A stretch of DNA of 64,000 nt from Microscilla marina ATCC 23134 (GTDB taxonomy: Bacteria > Bacteroidota > Bacteroidia > Cytophagales > Microscillaceae). The translations under genes and the position numbers were made by a program. Every line of letters begins with the position of its first letter. Within the stretch, counting starts at the first letter, position 1. Below the pieces are notes generated by a model. That model did no database searches. It was not told where the DNA came from and worked only from the letters and a program-made list of their open reading frames with translations. Shown here piece by piece: positions 54,600 through 62,907 of this stretch. The stretch spans positions 186,001-250,000 of the forward strand of contig NZ_AAWS01000001.1 in assembly GCF_000169175.1 (NCBI RefSeq), read 5' to 3'.

Positions 54600-55628
54600 A
54601 TGATATCTATATTAAAATCTTTTTGGCACTTTTTAAAAGCATTTGTCTATTATAAACTTAAAGGTATTACTCCATCTACTGGATTTCATGCCATGCGCAG
54701 ACTATTTGTGCTAACCAATGGACGTTTCAACAACTGGTTCAGCTTTTTTAATGCTATTTTTGTTGGGAAATATTCACAACTAAAAAAAGATCAGTCAGGA
54801 GTGCTGGGGCATTTGTCAAATCAAGAAATAAAAAATATAGCTCTAAAAATAAAAAAAGATGGATATTATATATTCGATACCAAGCTGGATGATACTAGTG
54901 TGGAAAGTTTACTCAAATTTGCTGAAAATACTCCCGTTAAGTATTTACAAATTCCTGAAGAGCGGGACGAAGTAACCAGAGTCAAGTTCTCAGATGAGTC
55001 TGTAATCTATAACCGTGATCATATAATAGCACCCAAGTATGTTTTTAGTATGCAACAATTGATTAATCAGCCCATGCTTCAAAAACTTATTTTCGATCCT
55101 ACTTTGTTAGCTATTGCACAATCATACCTTAAAAGTAAACCCATACTAGATTTGATAGCCATGTGGTGGAGTGCTCCATTTGATGAAAAAGGAACCGCAG
55201 AAGCTGCACAAATGTATCATTTTGATTTAGACCGCTTTAAATTCCTTAAGTTCTTTTTTTATCTCACAGATGTAGACTCTGATACAGGACCGTTTTGTTA
55301 TGTAAAAAGCTCGCATCATAAATTACCAACAGCCATTTGTAAAGATAGAAGGTTAACAGATGAGGAAATAAAACAACATTACTCTCAAGAACATATATTA
55401 GAACTTCTAGGTAAAAAAGGAACTATTATGGCGGTAGATACTCGTGGGCTACACAAAGGTAAACCTTTGCTCAAAGGTGAACGACTCATTTTCCAATTAG
55501 AATTTTGTAATAACTATTTTGGTGTGGAATACCCAAAAGTTGCTCTTCCACACACTTTAGAAAGCTCTCAGAAAAATATGTTTACAGAATTTCCTGAAGT
55601 TTATTCTAAGATATTAACCCAGAATTAA
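54600..55628 (+). CDS. Phytanoyl-CoA dioxygenase (PhyH)-family oxygenase
   Basis: A 342-residue Fe(II)/2-oxoglutarate oxygenase candidate. The metal site fits His207 and Asp209 (MYHFDLDRFK) and His285 (DTRGLHKGKPLLKGE), and the 2-oxoglutarate-binding Arg should be near 294 (GERLIF). FYLTDVDSDTGPFCYVKSSH is the typical beta strand pair. The first ~70 residues are an extra helical part. Such oxygenases hydroxylate small substrates; in glycan loci the substrate may be a lipid or a sugar chain. It is flanked by acyltransferase and capsule-type genes. Confidence 0.83.
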   Translation: MISILKSFWHFLKAFVYYKLKGITPSTGFHAMRRLFVLTNGRFNNWFSFFNAIFVGKYSQLKKDQSGVLGHLSNQEIKNIALKIKKDGYYIFDTKLDDTSVESLLKFAENTPVKYLQIPEERDEVTRVKFSDESVIYNRDHIIAPKYVFSMQQLINQPMLQKLIFDPTLLAIAQSYLKSKPILDLIAMWWSAPFDEKGTAEAAQMYHFDLDRFKFLKFFFYLTDVDSDTGPFCYVKSSHHKLPTAICKDRRLTDEEIKQHYSQEHILELLGKKGTIMAVDTRGLHKGKPLLKGERLIFQLEFCNNYFGVEYPKVALPHTLESSQKNMFTEFPEVYSKILTQN

Positions 55629-55640
55629 TTTCTCCAAAAA

Positions 55641-57047
55641 ATGACTAAAGGTCCTAACATTCTATTTTTTTCGCGAACTACCTACACACAATTATTGCCT
55701 AGACTTACATCAAGTGTATACAATAGTTTTCATGTAACAGTTAATCTCAAAGAAAAACAAGAAGTAGAAGAGCTGGGAGGCATAGTTGTAGGCTGTTTTG
55801 AAGAAGAATTCGATCAATTGGATATGGCTACTATCCCCCATAACTTTCTTCAGTCTTCTTTTCAGGCAGATCGTTTTATGGGATGGCTTACTTTAGAAGA
55901 GAGGCAGGAGATTTTGGGCAAATCTATTAGTTTTTGGAACCGTATTCTAAGCGAACGTATCTATTTTGCAGGCGTACACGAAACCATTGCCATAGAACAG
56001 GAAGAAGTATTTAGTTTAATGCTTAAGGCTTACAATGTTTTAGACTTGAATTTTTTGGTATCTGTTGTTCCCAAGCAGTTTATATGGAAACCTGACCCCT
56101 ATAGTTCAAGTTATCCAGAAGTAGTACTTGAACAAACCCCAATAACCGAGGCGAACCTTTCGTTGGCAAAAGAGATTATATCTAAAACGAAACAAAAAGG
56201 GCACAAACCCTCTTTTATATCTAATCCGCCCAAAAGACTGAAAAAATCAAATACTCGCCATTTTTTTTCACAAATTAAGTATGAAATCAAGAAGCGGCTA
56301 AAGTTAGTGAAGAGTTTTTCCAGAGAAGAAAAAAAACGAGACAGTGTATTTTACTACAATCAATTGGGGACTCATTTTTACTACTATGATTTTGTAAAAA
56401 AACATTATCCTAAATCAGGAGACTATGATGATCTAGATAATTTAAAAGCATATAAAAAAATCTTCTTCCCTTTTCATTTCGAGCCAGAGGCTACCTTGTT
56501 GTATTTTAATCCTGATGTTGCCGAACAACTCAATACAATTCAACAAATAGCTAAACAGTTGCCGTTGGATACTGTTTTGTTGGTAAAAGAACACCCTTAT
56601 CAACCTGGGTACTTGCTACAAGAAGAATATCAAACATTGCGAAAAAAAAATAGTAACATAGCATTTTTACCAGCCGAATTAGACTCTCACTCTATACTTA
56701 AACAAACTAAAGCTGTAATTACAATTTGTGGTTCGGTAGGTTGGGAAGCACTCATTAATAATATCCCTGTAATTGTATTAGGAAATGTGTTTTATGATAG
56801 ACACCCAGATATTCATAAAGTAGCAAACTTTAAGGAAGTGAAAGAAGTACTGGATAGTAACATACTAAATATGCCAGATGATAAAAATACAATTGAGTAT
56901 TTGGCAAAGTTTATTGCTCATAATAGCCGAGGAAACCCTTCAAATGAAAAGATTTTTAATGACCCTGAAAATATTAAAAATTTAACAAACTCCATTAAAC
57001 AAAAGATTCAATATTTTTCATCAAAACAAGTTCATTTGAATAATTGA
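55641..57047 (+). CDS. Capsule polysaccharide synthase-like protein (KpsC/KpsS type)
   Basis: A 468-residue protein. The C-terminal ~200 residues have the pattern of capsule polysaccharide synthases of the Kdo-transferase fold: FFPFHFEPEATLLYFNP, VLLVKEHPYQPG, ITICGSVGWEALINNIPVIV and LGNVFYDRHPDIHKV. The KEHP motif and GSVGWEAL loop are family signatures. The N-terminal ~250 residues are specific to a subgroup. Relatives add Kdo or similar acidic sugars, so one possibility is transfer of the pseudaminic acid made in this locus, which is inference. It starts 12 bases after the PhyH gene. Confidence 0.78.
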   Translation: MTKGPNILFFSRTTYTQLLPRLTSSVYNSFHVTVNLKEKQEVEELGGIVVGCFEEEFDQLDMATIPHNFLQSSFQADRFMGWLTLEERQEILGKSISFWNRILSERIYFAGVHETIAIEQEEVFSLMLKAYNVLDLNFLVSVVPKQFIWKPDPYSSSYPEVVLEQTPITEANLSLAKEIISKTKQKGHKPSFISNPPKRLKKSNTRHFFSQIKYEIKKRLKLVKSFSREEKKRDSVFYYNQLGTHFYYYDFVKKHYPKSGDYDDLDNLKAYKKIFFPFHFEPEATLLYFNPDVAEQLNTIQQIAKQLPLDTVLLVKEHPYQPGYLLQEEYQTLRKKNSNIAFLPAELDSHSILKQTKAVITICGSVGWEALINNIPVIVLGNVFYDRHPDIHKVANFKEVKEVLDSNILNMPDDKNTIEYLAKFIAHNSRGNPSNEKIFNDPENIKNLTNSIKQKIQYFSSKQVHLNN

Positions 57048-57071
57048 GGTACCTCTTACAATAAACTTACT

Positions 57072-57989
57072 GTGAACCTTGCCCCGATCATACTCTTTGT
57101 ATACAAACGCCCCCTGCATACCCTGCAAACACTGGTTAGTTTGCAGCACAACCACCTGAGCAAACAGTCGTTGTTGTATATATTTGCCGATGCACCCAAA
57201 GAAGATGCAACCGAAGATGAATTAAAGGCCATTGCTGAAGTGAAGAAGATTATCTGGACACAACAATGGTGCAGAGAAATACGCCTTATCGAACGCAAGC
57301 AAAACTTTGGACTAGTAAAAAACATTGTAGATGGGGTAACCAATGTAGTACAGCAACATGGCAAGGTGATCGTTTTAGAGGATGACATAGTTACTTCGCC
57401 GGGGTTTCTTACATATATGAACCAAGCACTCAACCTATACGCCAGCAACCCAGTGGTTATGCAGGTCTCAGGGCATTTGCCCCCAGTGATATTGAACAAA
57501 AAAAATCCGGATACTTTTTTCTTCAAAAAAACAGCTTGTTGGGGATGGGGTACCTGGGCACATGCTTGGGCTAAGCTGAACCTTGACCCTCAGTATTTAT
57601 TAAATGAAATAAATTCTTTGGATAAAGTTTCAGCATTTAATATTGACGATTCTTATAATTTTATAGAACATTTGGAAGCCAATATTGAGGGGCGAATGAA
57701 TACTTGGGCAATTAGGTGGCAGGCAAGCGTTTTTTTAGAAGATGGTTTGTGCCTCTATCCTAAAAAATCGTTGACACGCAACATAGGTTTTGACGGAAGC
57801 GGTGAGCACTGTACCTATTCAAAGCTTTATCTTACCCAGCCTATGGCCACTAGCGTTGAAGTCGTGAAAGTCGAATTAACAGAGTCGGATGAAGCAAGAA
57901 AAAAAATAGCTACTTTTAATAATCAACAATGGCAATCTATATCGTTCATACAAAAAGTGAAAAGCAGACTAAAGAGATGGATAAAGTAA
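57072..57989 (+). CDS. GT-A glycosyltransferase-like protein (paralogue of 52348-53310)
   Basis: A 305-residue protein. The GTG start at 57072 gives NLAPIILFVYKRPLHTLQTL at the N-terminus. It has LLYIFADAPKED, KVIVLEDDIVTSPGF with the DxD, CWGWGTWAHAWAKLNLDP and LTRNIGFDGSGEHC. It is the same family as the gene at 52348 with clear matching segments but low identity elsewhere, so it may have a different donor or acceptor. It ends before a 225-base spacer that shows no gene. Confidence 0.82.
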   Translation: MNLAPIILFVYKRPLHTLQTLVSLQHNHLSKQSLLYIFADAPKEDATEDELKAIAEVKKIIWTQQWCREIRLIERKQNFGLVKNIVDGVTNVVQQHGKVIVLEDDIVTSPGFLTYMNQALNLYASNPVVMQVSGHLPPVILNKKNPDTFFFKKTACWGWGTWAHAWAKLNLDPQYLLNEINSLDKVSAFNIDDSYNFIEHLEANIEGRMNTWAIRWQASVFLEDGLCLYPKKSLTRNIGFDGSGEHCTYSKLYLTQPMATSVEVVKVELTESDEARKKIATFNNQQWQSISFIQKVKSRLKRWIK

Positions 57990-58213
57990 AAAATGTTTGC
58001 TTTATAAAAGTGTGAATATTTACTAGCTTTATATTTTTTGTTGAAAAACTACCAGCTTGTGAAATATTTAGCAAAATTATTGGAGGGTAGGGTAAGGGGA
58101 ATATTTTCACTTTCAAGCACATCTATCTATTTTTAGAAAAACATCTTACATTATAATATTATCAAAATTACGTAGCCAACAAATAAGCACATGATTTTGA
58201 GCATTGGTTCAAT

Positions 58214-59445
58214 ATGAGGGTACTACACATTAATACCGCAGATACAGGAGGCGCAGGCAAGGCAGTTATACGTTTGATGAATGGTCTATTGAAAGCTAAT
58301 ATTGACAACAACTTGTTGGTGTTGTACAAATACCAAACACGGCCTCATGTCCATAAATACTCATTCAATACCCAGTCTTTTTTCAAACAATTACAGTTTT
58401 CGCTTAAATACAGGCTACACCAACACCACCAAAAAAAAGCCTTGCGAGGTAAAAGTCATAATTATGAAGTGTTCTCGTTTCCTGATTCGGTGTATAACAT
58501 ATTAAATCACCCCCTATACAAACAAGCTGATATTATCCACCTACACTGGGTGGCAGGTTTTATCGATTATACCTCTTTTTTCAAGCATTGCCAAAAGCCC
58601 ATTGTCTGGACATTACACGACTTAAACCCATTTTCTGGAGGGTTTCATTATGAGGGCGATTACCATCATAATGAAATGGAGTATAAACTGCTAGATACTA
58701 AAATAAAGAACACGAAATACAAAGCGCTCAAACCTATACAAAAATTGCAAGTAGTGAGCCCCTCAAGTTGGATGCTTGATATAGCCCAAAATCGAAGTTT
58801 TTTCGATCGGTTTCAGCACATACATATTCCCAATGGCATTGATTTGAACGTATACCAACCAATGGACAAGCAGTTGGTACGCAAAAAACTTGGCATACCA
58901 TCAGACAAAAATGTATTGATATTTCTTGCTGAGAATATTACCAATAAACGTAAGGGGTTTGAACTTTTAAGCAAAGCCTTGAAGTGTGTTGACCCAAGCA
59001 CAAGTTTGGCAGTATTGGTAGGCAACCACCACGATACTTCTCTTGATTTTCCTCACCTTAAGTTTGATTATGTGCAGGAAGAACACAAGTTAGCTGAAAT
59101 ATATGCTTGTGCAGATGCTTGCATTGTACCCTCGCTAGAAGATAACCTGCCCAATACTATGCTAGAGGCCATGGCTTGTGGAGTACCAGTAGTGGCTTTT
59201 GACATTGGAGGGATTCCTGATATGGTAGTACCTTACAAAACAGGGTTATTGGCATCAGAAAAAAACTATCAAATGCTTGGTGAAAAATCAATGAGATACT
59301 ACACAACGCCTTGTTACGTAGTGAGTTGGCGCAAAATGCCAGAAAAAAAGCATTAGAAAAGTTTTCTATTGAACAACAGACAAGTAATTATATAGACATA
59401 TATCATCAAATATTACAAGCCAAAACATTTGAATACTACCCCTGA
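58214..59445 (+). pseudogene. GT4 glycosyltransferase with a poly-A frameshift
   Basis: The open frame covers 58214-59356: it starts VLHINTADTGGAGKAVIRLM, with DIIHLHWVAGFIDYT, WTLHDLNPFSGGFHY and LEAMACGVPVVAFDIGGIPD. It then loses family sequence near 59285 and ends in YYTTPCYVVSWRKMPEKKH. In another frame the family C-terminus continues, INEILHNALLRSELAQNARK, then KALEKFSIEQQTSNYIDIYH, to a stop at 59443-59445. Adding one A to the AAAAA run at 59283-59287 joins the two (LGEKINEILHN). So the lesion is one missing base, a sequencing error or a very recent mutation. Confidence 0.85.
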
Positions 59446-59628
59446 TTTTCCAAAAAACGTAGGGTATTTATTGTTCAATACAACTAAAAGTTAGTGTAAG
59501 ATTTTGTGTTTTCCTTCCCAATTGTATATTCATTCTATTTGTAAAAGTCCCGCATACTTTTTACATTTATTCATATAAAATAACAAATCTGTCCAAACTT
59601 AATAGTTTTACATACAATACCAGTCTCA

Positions 59629-60114
59629 ATGAAGCATCAAGACATGGATACTGACAAAAATACCGATTTGTCAACTACCGAAAATGAAATCCGCAAGCAT
59701 ATTTTGCTTGTAAGAGATTTGTTGAATAAGATGGTAGTCGAAATATTAAAGAGGTCAAACACCCATGACCAATCCAAACTCTCTTCGCCTGAAATAGAGT
59801 ATTCAATGAAATATACTCAAAAACTCAAAGATGCTGATTATGGATCGCCCGAATATCTAGCCATTCAAGACGAAATGAACGAAGCACTAGAGCATCATTA
59901 TGCTTGTAACCGTCACCATCCCGAACATTTTGAAGGAGGCATTCAAGAAATGAACCTCATAGACATACTCGAAATGTTTTGTGACTGGGCTATAGCTTCA
60001 CAACAACACCCTAAAGGAGACATAGAGCAAAGTATTGAAGTAAATCAACAGCGGTTTGGTTACTCTGATGATCTCAAAGAAATTTTGAGGAACTCTATCA
60101 AATTATTAAAATAG
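59629..60114 (+). CDS. DUF5662 family protein
   Basis: A 161-residue soluble all-helical protein. The key pattern is KRSNTHDQSKL near residue 45, HHYACNRHHPEHFEGGI near 88, then MNLIDILEMFCDWAIA, the DUF5662 arrangement of His and Asp residues that suggests an HD-like metal site. Function is unknown. It starts at the ATG 59629, after the last glycosyltransferase, and is probably separately transcribed. The C-terminal helix ends ILRNSIKLLK. Confidence 0.8.
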   Translation: MKHQDMDTDKNTDLSTTENEIRKHILLVRDLLNKMVVEILKRSNTHDQSKLSSPEIEYSMKYTQKLKDADYGSPEYLAIQDEMNEALEHHYACNRHHPEHFEGGIQEMNLIDILEMFCDWAIASQQHPKGDIEQSIEVNQQRFGYSDDLKEILRNSIKLLK

Positions 60115-60312
60115 GAGAGTAGCTATTTTACCCCAAAAAAGAGGGCATTTTGGGAATGCTATCAGCGCAAGACATAACTAAAAGCAACTTTAAATTATGG
60201 GCGAAAAAAATTAACTTTGGTAAAAAAAGGTTTTGCCAGATAATTTTTTAAGCTTAAGGGATTATCTCTATATTGACAATTGAAAATTTGTGTATTGCAA
60301 AATTCCATAGAT

Positions 60313-61701
60313 ATGAAAAAAACTGTGACCGCAGTATTGGATGTAGGTATTATCCAAAAGAAATTAATTCTCTTTGATGAGAACTTTGAAGTGGTTGATA
60401 TAGCTTCTGAGAAGCTGGCAAAAACCAAAGATGATGATGGTTTTGAAGGAGACGATATACAGTTGCTGAACCAGTGGGCTACCGAAACCTGGAACAAGCT
60501 TGTAAGCAGTGATCAGTATGATGTAAAAGCGCTCAACTTTTCGACGTATGGGGCAACCTTCATGCACATAGATGAAAGTGGCAATACACTTACTCCCCTT
60601 TATTCATATTTGAAGCCGTTTGATGAAGATCTCGAAGCACAATTTTATGGCAAATATGGCGAAAAAGTGAAATTTGCACTTGAAACCTGCTCTCCTCCTT
60701 TAGGTATGCTTAATTCAGGCTTGCAAATTTATTGGTTGAAGTACAAAAAACCTGAGGTATACAACCGTATTAAATATAGTCTACACTTGCCCCAATACAT
60801 GGCATATCTTTTTACCAAAGAAGCCACTACCGAGTATACCAGTATTGGTTGCCATACTGGTATTTGGAACTTCCGTCGTCGTGATTATCACCAGTGGGTA
60901 AAAGATGAAGGCATTGATAAAATCATTCCTGAATTTAGCACTAGTCCTGTTGTAGGGCACTGGGAAGGACAAGGCAAACAAATACCAGTAGGGACTGGCT
61001 TACACGATAGCTCGTCAGCTTTGAGAACTTATTTACACTTGTTCGACGAAAAGTTTTTATTGCTAGGTATGACCGATACCTGGTGTATTACACTCAATCC
61101 ATTTGATCACTCTCCTTTGCGCCCCGAAGATGTATCACAAGATTGTTTACAGTACTTAACCGTACAAGGACGTAGGGTAAAAGCATCACGTTTTTTCATT
61201 GGAAACGAACATGGCTACCAATTTAATCGCATGGCAAAACACTTTGGCAAGCCCCTTGATTATCATAAAAATGTAAAATTTGACGAAAGTCTATTTAACA
61301 AAGCTCAGGCTACCTCTAAAGGAGACGCTCGAAGCCTGGTGCCTCATTCTTTTGATGCCAGTGGAGCCCATAAGTCGGACACAGGAGGCGAAAAAGAATG
61401 GGATTTGTCCATATTTGAAAGTTTCGAAGATGCCTATCACCAACTAATGCGTGACCTGATATCGTTTTTTGAACCGGCCATTGCCATTGCTGCCAGAAAA
61501 GGATTGCCCAAATACCTGATTGTAGACGGAGAGTTTACCGATGATGAGATTTTTCTTCACACATTAAGTAAAGTTTATCCATCAGTAGAGGTTTTGGTAC
61601 CCAATATGCCTGAAGGTGCAGCTACAGGTGCAGCATTACTGATCAATCAGTACTTAGATCCTCAAATGAAAAAACCAGAATTAGGGTTTAAAAAATATTA
61701 A
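60313..61701 (+). CDS. FGGY-family carbohydrate kinase (rhamnulokinase-like)
   Basis: A 462-residue sugar kinase, Bacteroidota type. It starts KKTVTAVLDVGIIQKKLILF; the usual phosphate loop in this subgroup, as I recall it, is DxGKTNKK, so GIIQ is odd. Later parts are FSTYGATFMHIDESG, YLFTKEATTEYTSIGCHTGI with the substrate Asp/Glu region, GTGLHDSSSALRTYL and PNMPEGAATGAALLI. The ATG at 60313 is preferred to a TTG at 60280. It lies before an L-rhamnose isomerase gene, so the substrate is probably L-rhamnulose (or L-fuculose), giving the 1-phosphate. A SiaC gene separates the two. Confidence 0.87.
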   Translation: MKKTVTAVLDVGIIQKKLILFDENFEVVDIASEKLAKTKDDDGFEGDDIQLLNQWATETWNKLVSSDQYDVKALNFSTYGATFMHIDESGNTLTPLYSYLKPFDEDLEAQFYGKYGEKVKFALETCSPPLGMLNSGLQIYWLKYKKPEVYNRIKYSLHLPQYMAYLFTKEATTEYTSIGCHTGIWNFRRRDYHQWVKDEGIDKIIPEFSTSPVVGHWEGQGKQIPVGTGLHDSSSALRTYLHLFDEKFLLLGMTDTWCITLNPFDHSPLRPEDVSQDCLQYLTVQGRRVKASRFFIGNEHGYQFNRMAKHFGKPLDYHKNVKFDESLFNKAQATSKGDARSLVPHSFDASGAHKSDTGGEKEWDLSIFESFEDAYHQLMRDLISFFEPAIAIAARKGLPKYLIVDGEFTDDEIFLHTLSKVYPSVEVLVPNMPEGAATGAALLINQYLDPQMKKPELGFKKY

Positions 61702-62284
61702 AGGAAGGATCTGTTGGTTCCTAAAACCTTAATGTCTGCCAAATGATTTGATTGCACATGTTTTGCAACAATTGCCCGTTGATCATTCAAAACAGGATAG
61801 ATATCAATAAAAGTAAAACGCTTTACTGATATAGCTGGCAATTAGAGGTATTGAACGAACTTATGAGACGGTAAAGTCTTTGTATGGTGATAGCTGCAAA
61901 GCTATCTAAAACACTACAACTGCCAGAGATAGAGTTCAATAAACCCAAGTTATTTTGGTATGATTACTTGTTACACTGTTAATTAAGTTTATAGCTACTT
62001 TGCTTGAACAATCCTAAAACAAAAGAGGGGACTGTATTTGCAAAGAGCTGAAGAGCGAAGTCCAAGCTCAACACAGTTAATTTTGGTCAAATGCTTAATG
62101 AAAACTACGGTTTTTATCCAAAAATCTGTAGCTATTGTACCTACAGCTTTGTTAAGTCTTGCAATGTTAACTTCTTATGTGCGGGTACTTTCAGGCATTT
62201 ACGAAAAGCACCAAAGTATAAACTTATTTTAACTTATGTAAATTTCAGATTTTTAGTTGTTGTTCAAAGATTTTTGTTAGTGAT
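61702..62284. other. Gene-free spacer
   Basis: About 580 AT-rich bases. The small frames at 62038-62232 and 62091-62297 overlap each other without family or good start and look non-coding. No clear terminator for the kinase gene and no confident promoter for siaC were found. Confidence 0.4.
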
Positions 62285-62680
62285 ATGGAAGATTTAGAAA
62301 TCAAGGGAGAAAGCGGGGTTTTTTATATCCCAAATGTCAAAATGGAAGTAAGTACCGGAACTTGTGAAATTTCGGGGGAGTCTTACCTAGAAGACACCGA
62401 CGAGTTTTACAACACCATTATCAAATGGATAGAACAGTACCGGGCTGAAGTAAAAAAAGCCATTAAATTTAACTTTCGCTTGACTTATTTTAACACAAGC
62501 TCTTCGCGTGGTATTCTCAATGTACTGCGCACCCTCAAAGATTATGAAGATAGTGGAGCCGAAGTAGAAATAAACTGGTATTACCCCGATGATGACGATA
62601 GCATTGCAGAAGAAGCCGAGGACTATATGGTAAGTACTGGGCTAAAGATTAACATGTATTCTTTTGAAGCTGAAGATTAG
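62285..62680 (+). CDS. SiaC-family (DUF1987) regulatory phosphoprotein
   Basis: A 131-residue soluble protein of the DUF1987/SiaC family. It starts MEDLEIKGESGVFYIPNVKM and has EVSTGTCEISGESYLEDTDE with the Thr that is phosphorylated in SiaC, AIKFNFRLTYFNTSSSRGIL, and INWYYPDDDDSIAEEAEDY. In Pseudomonas SiaC is phosphorylated by SiaB, dephosphorylated by the PP2C-type SiaA, and activates the cyclase SiaD. No siaA, B or D is beside it here. The SpoIIE/PP2C protein encoded at 3375-8726 is a possible but unproven partner. A terminator follows. Confidence 0.9.
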   Translation: MEDLEIKGESGVFYIPNVKMEVSTGTCEISGESYLEDTDEFYNTIIKWIEQYRAEVKKAIKFNFRLTYFNTSSSRGILNVLRTLKDYEDSGAEVEINWYYPDDDDSIAEEAEDYMVSTGLKINMYSFEAED

Positions 62681-62762
62681 TATTTGTTTAAATTATGTCT
62701 CTACAGACACCTTTTTTTAAGCAAACTCTTCGTCATAGGAATGCTCAAGCAAGGCTTGTAAT

Positions 62763-62798
62763 AAAACAGAGTACTGTCTGAAGGCAGTGCTCTGTTTT
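62763..62798. terminator. Bidirectional intrinsic terminator after the SiaC gene
   Basis: AAAACAGAGTACTG (62763-62776) pairs with CAGTGCTCTGTTTT (62785-62798) with one mismatch and an 8-base loop. A's on one side and T's on the other allow both directions. It is 82 bases past the stop. Confidence 0.8.
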
Positions 62799-62907
62799 GC
62801 TATAGTACCTTTTAAATAGCTTTGAGTGTCCGCTTTTTTTAATAAAATAAATGTAGTATTATACAGGGTTTTTCGATAAGTTATAAAGCACCAACTCTTG
62901 GTTTGAT

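Noticed and set aside
62038-62297. Two overlapping small frames before the SiaC gene
   Set aside because: They overlap each other in different frames, lack family matches and look like AT-rich spacer.
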